From: CAZHRJ01 sp964534765
GTDB lineage: Bacteria > Lindowbacteria > 2-12-FULL-62-27
NCBI GenBank assembly: GCA_964534765.1
Contig: CAZHRJ010000169.1
Coordinates: forward strand, 1-5,891
DNA: 5,891 nucleotides
Direction: 5' to 3'
Notes under the pieces: model-generated
Database searches by the model: none
Seen by the model: the letters and a program-made list of their open reading frames with translations, nothing else
Told to the model about the DNA's origin: nothing
In this document: positions 1 to 5,891 of the stretch, one piece after another
Numbering within the stretch: position 1 is the stretch's first letter
Layout of the letters: each line of letters begins with the position of its first letter
Translations under genes and position numbers: made by a program

Positions 1-856
1 ACTCATCGCCGAACTGATAGCCGGGACCGCCCCGGCCGCTGCCGGTCGGGTCACCGCCCTGGACCATGAAGTTCGGGATGACGCGGTGAAACTTGAGTCC
101 GTCGTAATACCCCCGCCGTGCCAGATTGGTGAAATTCGTCACTGTCAGAGGCGCTTCGGTCGGAAATAATTCAAGCGCGATCGCGCCCTGCGTGGTCGTC
201 ATCGTCGCCGTCAGGCCCGGATAGGCCGCGTCGTCCGTGTCCATTTTTGTTCCGGATGTATCCATCAGAATGACCTCCTTGATATCCACTCTCTCGCGCG
301 GCAATTTGGCAAACGCCCCGATCGGGCTGTCCAGCGGCCGGTTGCTGATGTCCGCGGCGATCTCCATGCCATCGATGACGCGCCCGAAAACAGAGTAGCA
401 TTTCTTCCCGCCTATTTCCCATGCGTCCTGGAACGGGTTGTCCGATACATTGATGATGAACTCGGCCGACGTCGCGGTCGGATTACCGGAACAAACCGAC
501 GCCACGGTTCCAGCCGTGTTTTTCCGGTCTGGATTTGGTTCAGTCCGAAAATCGAGGCCCGCCGGTCTTCGTCTCAAGTCCGGCGTGTAGGAACCGCCCT
601 GGATGGATGAACCGGCAACCACGCGGTGAAACAGCGTGCCGTCGTAGCCGCCTTGACGCGCATGATTCAAAAAACTCCGCACCGTCGGCAACGTCTCCTG
701 ATCCAGCTCGATCAGGATGTCTCCCAGACTCGTCACCAGCCTGACCGTCGGCCCCCGCACAGCGGCCGTGTCCGCCGCGCCGGCCGAATCCGGCAGGCAG
801 GGGACGCTCAGTAGAAAACCCAAAAAAAAGCCGGCAAGTTTCCAGCGATTGGTCAT
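1..856 (-). CDS. Tandem-domain exported peptidyl-prolyl cis-trans isomerase (cyclophilin type), C-terminus cut by window edge
   Basis: Cyclophilins isomerise Xaa-Pro bonds during protein folding. The frame is open from ATG (856-854) to the left edge, 285 codons without a stop. Residues 1-28 look like a Sec signal peptide: positive start MTNRWK, hydrophobic 8-19, AGA-A type cleavage site near 25-29; there is no convincing lipobox around Cys20, so a periplasmic location is inferred. Domain 1 (about 36-198) has FHR at 77-79, IQGG at 86-89, EFIINV at 132-137 and VFGRV at 156-160. Domain 2 (from about 215) has FHRVIPNFMVQGG at 257-269 and GRGGPGYQFGDE at 274-285, the usual bacterial cyclophilin core, with the rest outside the window. 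In domain 1 the pocket residues after the catalytic Arg are Ser84-Ser85 instead of Phe-Met, so that site may be weak. AAGGTG (868-863) lies 6 nt before the ATG. Two cyclophilin domains in one exported chain is unusual; single-domain PpiA is the norm. Family certain, exact substrate unknown. Confidence 0.93.
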   Translation of the reverse strand, partial: MTNRWKLAGFFLGFLLSVPCLPDSAGAADTAAVRGPTVRLVTSLGDILIELDQETLPTVRSFLNHARQGGYDGTLFHRVVAGSSIQGGSYTPDLRRRPAGLDFRTEPNPDRKNTAGTVASVCSGNPTATSAEFIINVSDNPFQDAWEIGGKKCYSVFGRVIDGMEIAADISNRPLDSPIGAFAKLPRERVDIKEVILMDTSGTKMDTDDAAYPGLTATMTTTQGAIALELFPTEAPLTVTNFTNLARRGYYDGLKFHRVIPNFMVQGGDPTGSGRGGPGYQFGDE

Positions 857-862
857 GTACCG

Positions 863-894
863 CACCTTATATAATCACGGATCGCTCGTTTCAA
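863..894 (-). promoter_or_regulatory. Sigma70-type promoter and Shine-Dalgarno for the cyclophilin gene
   Basis: On the minus strand TTGAAA (894-889) and TATAAG (871-866) are separated by exactly 17 nt, each one base off the sigma70 consensus. The Shine-Dalgarno-like AAGGTG (868-863) overlaps the -10 box, and the ATG begins at 856. Transcription starting the usual 6-8 nt after the -10 would leave only a 1-4 nt leader and exclude the Shine-Dalgarno. So either the promoter makes a leaderless mRNA or a further upstream start supplies the ribosome site. The motifs are seen; activity is inferred. Confidence 0.5.
870..875 (+). promoter_or_regulatory. Candidate -10 box for the histidine kinase gene
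   Basis: A perfect TATAAT on the plus strand overlaps, face to face, the -10 box of the divergent cyclophilin promoter. The -35 is poor: TTGGTC at 849-854 with a short 15-nt spacer, inside the cyclophilin start. If used, the kinase mRNA would have a leader of about 108 nt. The motif may also be just the AT-rich complement of the opposing promoter. No better plus-strand promoter was seen up to the ribosome site. Confidence 0.3.
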
Positions 895-963
895 GCCGGC
901 CGCATGATTTCGAGGGATGGATTGAAATCCACCTCGGGGTCAAAGTAGGCTCAGTCCGTGATT
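873..963. repeat. 9-bp perfect inverted repeat spanning the divergent control region
   Basis: AATCACGGA (873-881) is repeated as its exact reverse complement TCCGTGATT (955-963), with 73 nt between. One arm abuts the overlapping -10 boxes, the other lies about 12 nt upstream of the kinase Shine-Dalgarno. The placement suggests paired regulator half-sites, or chance. A 9-bp inverted match within 133 bp is expected only about 0.03 times in random sequence. Confidence 0.45.
912..935. promoter_or_regulatory. Imperfect palindrome in the divergent intergenic region (possible operator)
   Basis: TGGATT (918-923) and AATCCA (926-931) form a palindrome around GA, and GAGG (912-915) with CCTC (932-935) extend it after a 2-nt bulge on the left. 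It sits midway between the divergent promoters and the kinase start, where a regulator could act on both genes. As RNA it could fold as a short hairpin with loop TTGAAA. Function is inferred from position only. Confidence 0.3.
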
Positions 964-974
964 CTCGATACAGT

Positions 975-983
975 GGGAGGTGA
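975..983 (+). promoter_or_regulatory. Strong Shine-Dalgarno fixing the TTG start of the kinase
   Basis: GGGAGGTGA is a near-perfect anti-16S match, placed 6 nt upstream of the TTG at 990. No in-frame ATG lies nearby; the first one (codon 17) is inside the first membrane segment. This supports the rare TTG start. Confidence 0.8.
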
Positions 984-989
984 CTTTGA

Positions 990-3308
990 TTGAATCCGTG
1001 GGGGGGCGGCATCCGGCGGCGATTTGCCTTGACGGTCATGTCGTTGGTTATTCTTTTGACGGTCGCCGTCGCATGGGTCGTCGTCCGCCTGATCCAAAAA
1101 AATATTTATGACGCGGCCGCCGCCGGCGCCACCCGTGATTCCCATTCTCTTAAAAAACTCCATTCACTCCGCGCCAACGAACTCCTGACCCGCGCACGGC
1201 TCCTGGCGGCGGAACCCAAAATCATCGCGGTCCTGGGGACGCGCGATATCGACCGGGCAACGGTTCAGCATCTCGCGGATGAAATCCGCTCGGACGGGAA
1301 TCTGGACGTTCTGATGATCGCCGGCGCCCACGGCAAAATTCCGGTGCTGTCCATGAAGGGATTCTTTGACCCACCGATCGCCGAAATCGCGCCGCCCGGC
1401 CCAAATGGCACCGGCGGATTTCTGACGGTCCTGGACCGCAAAGTATTCGCAGTGTCGGCCCGGGTCGAGATTCAGGAAAGCCCGCTCGGGTCGGTCACCA
1501 TCGGGGAATTCGTGGAGGAAACCTATCTGCCGAATTTGCATTCTCTCCTCCATGGCGATGTCTTGCTGATGACGCTTGAAGACTCCCGCCCACATCGGAT
1601 CATCGCCGGTACTCTGCCACGCGTGTCAGGCGCGGATATTGCCCTCATCCAATCCGGCTGGTCTCAGGCGCTCGACGCCGCCCACCCGATGGTATTGCAT
1701 TCGGATGCCGATGGACACCTCGTCCGGGCGGTTGTGCTTGCCGCCGATGCGGCCGGGATTGTTCTATATTCCCTCGCGCCCGTCCGGCACGCCGCGGTGT
1801 CGGCGCTCAAGCGAGTGATCGCGGTCGCCGTCTGCGCTCTTGTGGTTTCCGCCCTCATCGTCGCATGGATGGCGCGGGCGATCACACAGCCTATCCGCGA
1901 ACTGGCGGCCGGCACGGAAGGCATCGCGGCCGGCCGATATGATGTCCGGACCGATATTCAAGGCCCGGATGAACTCCGGCAACTGTCCCAGTCCTTTAAC
2001 AGCATGGCACAGCGTGTCCAGCAGATGTTGCTCGCCGAGGAACGCGCCAAGGCCGGGCTGGAACAGCGGGTCAGAGAGCGGACCACGGAACTGACGGAGG
2101 CCAACCGTATGCTGGTCCAGGCCCATCACGATCTCAAGGAGCAAACGTCCCGATTGGTCCAGTACGAAAAACTTGCCGGCGTCGGAACCCTGGCGGCGGG
2201 GATAGCCCACGAATTGAACAATCCCCTCTCCGTCATTTCCGGATACGCTCATATCCTGCTCGATACCTCGCCGGATGCGGAAATCCAGCGCAAGGCCCGG
2301 GCCATGATGGCCTATGCCAACCGGTGCGCGGATATCGTGAAAAGCCTTCTGAGATTCGCCCGGCAGGAAGGGCCCAGGCGAAAAGCGGTGAACGTCATCG
2401 AGGTGATTGGATCGGCGATTCAGATGGTTGTCATGGAGTCGCGCTACAAGAACATATCCGTGGTCAAGCAGCTGGATCCCTCGATCCCGATTCTGTCCCT
2501 GGATTCGGACCTCATGGAACAGGTCATCCTCAACATCGTCACCAATGCCTTCCAGGCCATGATGGACCAGCGAGGCCGGGGAACGCTGAAGATTGTCGCC
2601 GACCGGGTGGAGACCCGTGTCCGGATCCGGTTCGTCGACGACGGGCCCGGCATTCCCATCGCGGTCGCGGCCAGGATTTTCGATCCATTTTTTTCGACTA
2701 AGGGCGTCGGCAAGGGCATCGGCCTCGGACTCAGCGTGGCACTCGGCATTGTGGAACAGCACGGCGGCCGAATCTACGTGGAAAAAACCGGGCCCGACGG
2801 GACCACCCTCACGCTCGAATTGCCCGTCCCTTCCGACCAGCCGCCCGCCGCCGATTCTCCGGCCGGGCCGTCAAAGAGTCAATCCGCCGGGGACGGTGCC
2901 GGGCGCCGGGCGCTCATCCTGGACGATGAAACCGACATCCGGTTCATCATGGGAGACTGCCTGATGAAGGCGGGATACGACGTGGTTCACGCGGAGCACG
3001 GCGAGGAGGCGTTGCAGAAAATCGAGTCGGGTCTGTCGTTTGATGTCCTGTTCGTTGATATCCGGATGGCGGGGATGGACGGGATCGAATTCTACCGCCA
3101 GTTGACCATTCACAATCCCGAACTGACCGACCGAGTGGTCTTTGTAACGGGAGATACGCTCAGCGCCGACGTCCGGCATTTTCTGGAAAACAATCAATGT
3201 GTCTCAATTATCAAACCCTTCAAAATGCAGGAACTCCTCGCCGCCGCTCGAACCGTAGGTCAAAACCGGGCGCAGTCAGGGGGGATAGACCCGACGAAAG
3301 GAAAATAA
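990..3308 (+). CDS. Membrane-bound hybrid sensor histidine kinase (sensor-HAMP-HisKA-HATPase-REC)
   Basis: This 772-residue protein senses an extracytoplasmic signal and autophosphorylates from ATP. Membrane segments lie at about 12-33 and 274-295 and enclose a ~240-residue periplasmic sensor; its VFAVSARV (152-159) and PLGSVTIGE (165-173) stretches recall Cache-type domains (inference). HAMP is about 297-349, followed by a coiled coil 350-392. HisKA has phospho-His407 in HELNNP. The ATPase domain has the N box around Asn515/Asn519, the G1 box DDGPGI (550-555), the F box FDPFFSTK (564-571) and the G2 box GKGIGLGL (574-581). A Pro/Ser-rich linker (612-638) leads to a receiver (641-755) with Asp645-Asp646, phospho-acceptor Asp690, Thr720 and Lys742, all intact. 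The kinase core resembles the NtrB/AtoS type. There is no output domain, Hpt or partner regulator nearby, so the receiver may tune the kinase or pass phosphate to an Hpt elsewhere. TTG start with strong Shine-Dalgarno; a G7 run lies in codons 4-6. Domain calls are sure, the ligand unknown. Confidence 0.96.
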   Translation: MNPWGGGIRRRFALTVMSLVILLTVAVAWVVVRLIQKNIYDAAAAGATRDSHSLKKLHSLRANELLTRARLLAAEPKIIAVLGTRDIDRATVQHLADEIRSDGNLDVLMIAGAHGKIPVLSMKGFFDPPIAEIAPPGPNGTGGFLTVLDRKVFAVSARVEIQESPLGSVTIGEFVEETYLPNLHSLLHGDVLLMTLEDSRPHRIIAGTLPRVSGADIALIQSGWSQALDAAHPMVLHSDADGHLVRAVVLAADAAGIVLYSLAPVRHAAVSALKRVIAVAVCALVVSALIVAWMARAITQPIRELAAGTEGIAAGRYDVRTDIQGPDELRQLSQSFNSMAQRVQQMLLAEERAKAGLEQRVRERTTELTEANRMLVQAHHDLKEQTSRLVQYEKLAGVGTLAAGIAHELNNPLSVISGYAHILLDTSPDAEIQRKARAMMAYANRCADIVKSLLRFARQEGPRRKAVNVIEVIGSAIQMVVMESRYKNISVVKQLDPSIPILSLDSDLMEQVILNIVTNAFQAMMDQRGRGTLKIVADRVETRVRIRFVDDGPGIPIAVAARIFDPFFSTKGVGKGIGLGLSVALGIVEQHGGRIYVEKTGPDGTTLTLELPVPSDQPPAADSPAGPSKSQSAGDGAGRRALILDDETDIRFIMGDCLMKAGYDVVHAEHGEEALQKIESGLSFDVLFVDIRMAGMDGIEFYRQLTIHNPELTDRVVFVTGDTLSADVRHFLENNQCVSIIKPFKMQELLAAARTVGQNRAQSGGIDPTKGK

Positions 3309-3316
3309 AAAAATTA

Positions 3317-3354
3317 CCGCAGAGGCGCAGAGATCACGCAGAGCTGACGCAGAG
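3317..3354. repeat. CGCAGAG-type intergenic repeat in the convergent gap
   Basis: The heptamer CGCAGAG occurs four times, at 3318, 3326, 3337 and 3348 (steps 8, 11, 11), beginning 9 nt after the kinase stop. It resembles a repeat I recall as common between genes in several environmental lineages, where its reverse strand reads as spurious peptides such as SAFSAPLR. It is too short and irregular for a CRISPR array. No clear hairpin terminator was found in this 87-bp gap; a minus-strand T run (3307-3313) follows the repeat, seen in the direction of the flavoenzyme gene. Confidence 0.65.
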
Positions 3355-3370
3355 AAATCCTGGAGGGTAG

Positions 3371-3383
3371 ACACACACACACA
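3371..3383. repeat. (AC)6 microsatellite
   Basis: Six AC units plus one A lie 13 bp beyond the stop codon of the flavoenzyme gene. A short (CT)4 run at 3401-3408 lies just inside that gene's last codons. Such dinucleotide runs are uncommon in GC-rich bacterial DNA; no function is evident. Confidence 0.7.
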
Positions 3384-3395
3384 ATAACTCTTGGA

Positions 3396-4886
3396 CTAGA
3401 CTCTCTCTACAGTGGATGTGTGGATCAGTCGGTTCGCGGGTTCCGGGGTGTCGATTCCTTGAAGCAAAGTTTCGATGACATGCCGGGCGGAGTAGCTGGT
3501 TTTGCCGGGTTCTAAAAATCGGGCGATCTCCACAAGGTCGTCGCCGCAGGTGATCAGAGGGTTTTCGATTGCCCCGTCCTTGCGCCTCTGCGGATGGCCG
3601 ATGTTGGCCATGAGCGCGTTGCAGAGACATTTTCGGCCGACCGTTTCCTCGTGGGGGCCGCCCTTGGCCAGATAATCTTCCACAGGCTCGGATGGACACC
3701 GGTATCCCACGGCGCCGCCCTCTTTCTGATAGGCCTCCCTCAAATATCCCAGATCGCAGATGCGCGTCCGCTCCTGATACAGGGACTCCTCGGACACGGT
3801 GTTTTCCAGAAGCGCGACTTTGAACGGGAATCCCGTGGGTGAAGCCCTCGGGTCCGTGAAGACTCGAGCCGTGTGCTGCCGGGATTTTTCCAGCAACTGT
3901 TCCCGATAGACCCGCTCCATCCCCGATTCCTCGCAGAAGGCAAACGCCGTCCCCACCTGAATCCCGGCCCCGCCAATCTGGATCACTTCCCTCAGCCGCT
4001 CCGGCGTGGCCGCGCTGCCGGCCAGCCAGAAGGGCAGACCCAACTGCCGGATCTGCGCGTAATCCACAACATCCCGCTCGCCATAGATCGGCTCGCCGCT
4101 TTCGCTGAGACGAATTTTCCCGCGCGGCGGCGCGTTGTGGCCCCCCGCGGTCGGGCCCTCGATGATGAATCCGTCGATGCGGCCGTTTGATTTCTTGATC
4201 ATATATTCGGCCAGGACGTTGGATGAAATGATCGGCAGAAAATACGGCCGTCGAAGATCCGAAACCGGATCGGGCACGATCGACCGGGGATCAAAGCTCA
4301 TGAGGACATCGGCGCCGTCCTGCGCGCCGCGAACGTGGAGGGGATAGGTCGATTCCTGGTGTTGAACGTAGCGGTCCAGTATGGCCGGGATTTTGTTGGG
4401 AATCCCGGCGCCCATCAGGACGAATGACACCCCGGCGAGCATGGCGCCATAGATGGAGGGCAGATGAGGCATCTGGATTTTTTCAAGAAAGTTGATTCCC
4501 ACCGGGTTGGAATGGCCCTCCCGGGCCAGAAAGACCTCGACGAAGTTGGCCAGAACACACAGCTCAACCAGATCGCGCGGCGGCTGCCTCGAATACATCG
4601 GCACCGATTTGTACGGTTTGTCCTCCCCCTTGCCGCCTTCAATAAAATATTTCTTCCAGATCCGTTCCGCCAGCGCCGGCACGGGGAATTGCCGCATCGC
4701 GCGCCGCAGGTGCCCACCCGGATCGCCGTCCTGAAGACGCCGGGCAAAAATCAGATCGATCGCCGTCCCCGACACCACGCCCATTTGGCCGTAACTCGAA
4801 ACCGTCCGGGCCAGCCGCCACCAGGACACACCGGCGCCCATCCCGCCCTGAATGATGCGGGGCAACGTGTCTAACATCCGGGACAA
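3396..4886 (-). CDS. Nitronate monooxygenase / 2-nitropropane dioxygenase family flavoprotein (PfaD-like)
   Basis: A 496-residue cytoplasmic FMN-dependent TIM-barrel enzyme. Family members oxidise alkyl nitronates (NMO) or act as enoyl reductases (FabK, PfaD); the true substrate here is unknown. FMN-site marks are IIQGGMGAGVS (11-21), EGPTAGGHNAPPRG (243-256) with the family His250, and GGAGIQVGTAF (305-315) for phosphate binding. Others are RRLQDGDPGGH (49-59), GERDVVD (269-275) and TDPRASPTGFPFK (344-356). At about 500 residues it belongs to the long subgroup rather than the ~320-residue classical NMO. The C-terminal part carries Cys377, Cys397, Cys420 and Cys422. The first start in frame is TTG (4886-4884), after a stop at 4931-4929; ATG at codon 4 (4877-4875) is an equally plausible start, and neither has a good Shine-Dalgarno. 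It lies 157 bp downstream of 5S rRNA on the same strand and converges on the kinase gene. No neighbour hints at a polyketide or fatty-acid cluster. Family sure, reaction not. Confidence 0.92.
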   Translation of the reverse strand: MSRMLDTLPRIIQGGMGAGVSWWRLARTVSSYGQMGVVSGTAIDLIFARRLQDGDPGGHLRRAMRQFPVPALAERIWKKYFIEGGKGEDKPYKSVPMYSRQPPRDLVELCVLANFVEVFLAREGHSNPVGINFLEKIQMPHLPSIYGAMLAGVSFVLMGAGIPNKIPAILDRYVQHQESTYPLHVRGAQDGADVLMSFDPRSIVPDPVSDLRRPYFLPIISSNVLAEYMIKKSNGRIDGFIIEGPTAGGHNAPPRGKIRLSESGEPIYGERDVVDYAQIRQLGLPFWLAGSAATPERLREVIQIGGAGIQVGTAFAFCEESGMERVYREQLLEKSRQHTARVFTDPRASPTGFPFKVALLENTVSEESLYQERTRICDLGYLREAYQKEGGAVGYRCPSEPVEDYLAKGGPHEETVGRKCLCNALMANIGHPQRRKDGAIENPLITCGDDLVEIARFLEPGKTSYSARHVIETLLQGIDTPEPANRLIHTSTVERV

Positions 4887-4947
4887 CTCAATTCGTCGTT
4901 CACTCTCATCCTGAATACTCTCCGCTCTTTAGCCCAACCTCGCTACC

Positions 4948-4953
4948 AGTATA
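4948..4953 (-). promoter_or_regulatory. Candidate -10 box for the flavoenzyme gene
   Basis: TATACT (minus strand) lies in an AT-rich stretch between 5S rRNA and the flavoenzyme, 62 nt before its TTG start. No convincing -35 is seen; at 17 nt spacing the hexamer is TTTTAT. The 4887-5043 gap holds no tRNA and no other gene. Confidence 0.3.
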
Positions 4954-5035
4954 TAAAATGATTATCCAAAATAAAAGGTCGATGTGCAAACTATTTCGAT
5001 GTGAGAAGTCGGAAGAATGTGCTCCAACGTCGGAC

Positions 5036-5043
5036 AAAAAAAA
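5036..5043 (-). terminator. U8 tract directly after 5S rRNA
   Basis: Eight T on the minus strand follow the last base of the 5S closing helix with no gap. No separate GC-rich hairpin is seen from here to the flavoenzyme start. The 5S closing stem plus U tract might act as an intrinsic terminator, but that stem joins the two ends of the molecule rather than being a local hairpin, so efficiency is uncertain. Confidence 0.4.
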
Positions 5044-5164
5044 GGCCTGGCGGCGTCCTACTCTCCCGGGAGGCTGCCCTCCGAGTACCATCGGCCCTGA
5101 TGGGCTTAACTGCCGGGTTCGGAATGGAGTCCGGGTGTGTCCCCATCGGTATGGCCACCAAGCC
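5044..5164 (-). rRNA. rrf: 5S ribosomal RNA
   Basis: The minus strand gives the canonical 5S path: GGTGGCC near the 5' end, CCGAACCCGG and AGTTAAGCCC, CGATGGTACT, then GGGAGAGTAGG and CGCCGCCAGGCC. The two ends pair as GGCUUGGUGG with the reverse of CCGCCAGGCC, at least ten pairs including G-U, which sets the limits to within a few bases. It lies about 86 bp behind 23S rRNA in the usual rrn order. The large-subunit RNA binds uL18, uL5 and bL25-type proteins. Confidence 0.95.
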
Positions 5165-5250
5165 ACATTTATTCAACATAAAAAAACATAGTGTGTAAGT
5201 CCCAAGCACGGTCGCGACAAGAGCCAACTGTCGCCAAAAGAAAAAAAAGG
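5165..5250 (-). other. 23S-5S internal transcribed spacer
   Basis: An 86-nt spacer without a tRNA gene. Read on the minus strand it begins with a T8 run (5248-5241), then a small stem-loop GCGACA/TGTCGC (5234-5229 with 5219-5214, 9-nt loop), and further on a T7 run (5186-5180). The stem may take part in rRNA processing; this is inference from position. Confidence 0.7.

Positions 5251-5891
<641 letters not shown>

Noticed and set aside
171..422. 83-codon minus-strand frame
   Set aside because: A shifted frame of the cyclophilin gene, whose true frame runs unbroken through this interval.
20..856. Lipoprotein signal at Cys20 of the cyclophilin
   Set aside because: The residues before Cys20 are Ser-Val-Pro, which does not fit the lipobox; the AGA-A site fits ordinary signal peptidase I.
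1764..2762. 332-codon open frame antisense to the kinase
   Set aside because: It mirrors the GC-rich kinase coding frame, has no recognisable motif, and the plus-strand protein has every expected catalytic residue.
3317..3354. CRISPR array
   Set aside because: Units are only 7 bp with 1-4 bp between them; no 25-40 bp repeats or spacers.
3334..3699. 121-codon minus-strand frame ending in LCVSSA-like residues
   Set aside because: It overlaps the flavoenzyme gene out of frame and its end is only the reverse reading of the CGCAGAG repeat, a known source of spurious peptides.
4887..5043. tRNA or small gene between 5S and the flavoenzyme
   Set aside because: No T-loop GGTTCGAATC-like sequence or cloverleaf pairing was seen on the strand of the operon, and short open frames there have no ribosome site or known product.

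Overview
The window (5891 bp, fairly GC-rich, bacterial) holds two divergent protein genes, one gene convergent to the second of them, and the 3' end of an rRNA operon. From left to right: a tandem-cyclophilin gene on the minus strand, cut by the left edge (1-856); a 133-bp divergent control region; a complete hybrid sensor histidine kinase on the plus strand (990-3308); an 87-bp convergent gap holding a small CGCAGAG-type repeat; a complete nitronate monooxygenase-family flavoprotein on the minus strand (3396-4886); and, also on the minus strand, 5S rRNA (5044-5164) and the last ~640 nt of 23S rRNA (5251-5891, cut by the right edge).

The organism is a Gram-negative-type bacterium. It has an exported cyclophilin with a Sec signal peptide, a kinase with a large extracytoplasmic sensor between two membrane segments, and normal 23S-5S order. 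Both complete protein genes appear to start with TTG. The 23S tail is clearly bacterial and differs from the E. coli one at many helix positions. Together with the CGCAGAG intergenic repeat, which I recall from environmental lineages such as Desulfobacterota and the PVC/Omnitrophota group, this suggests an uncultured or environmental lineage. I cannot name the phylum from reading alone; the 23S fragment would settle it.

Functionally the genes do not form one obvious pathway. The cyclophilin would assist folding in the periplasm. The kinase would sense an extracytoplasmic cue and phosphorylate itself and then its fused receiver, but no DNA-binding response regulator or Hpt protein is present. 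The flavoenzyme lies 157 bp downstream of 5S rRNA on the same strand, so rRNA-operon readthrough could reach it. I found no CRISPR array, transposase, phage gene or clearly new defence system. The most noteworthy items are the two-domain cyclophilin whose first active site is altered, the compact divergent promoter region with an almost leaderless cyclophilin promoter and a 9-bp inverted repeat, homopolymer runs just inside both divergent genes, and the flavoenzyme placed directly behind the rRNA operon. No stretch longer than about 160 bases lacks a gene.
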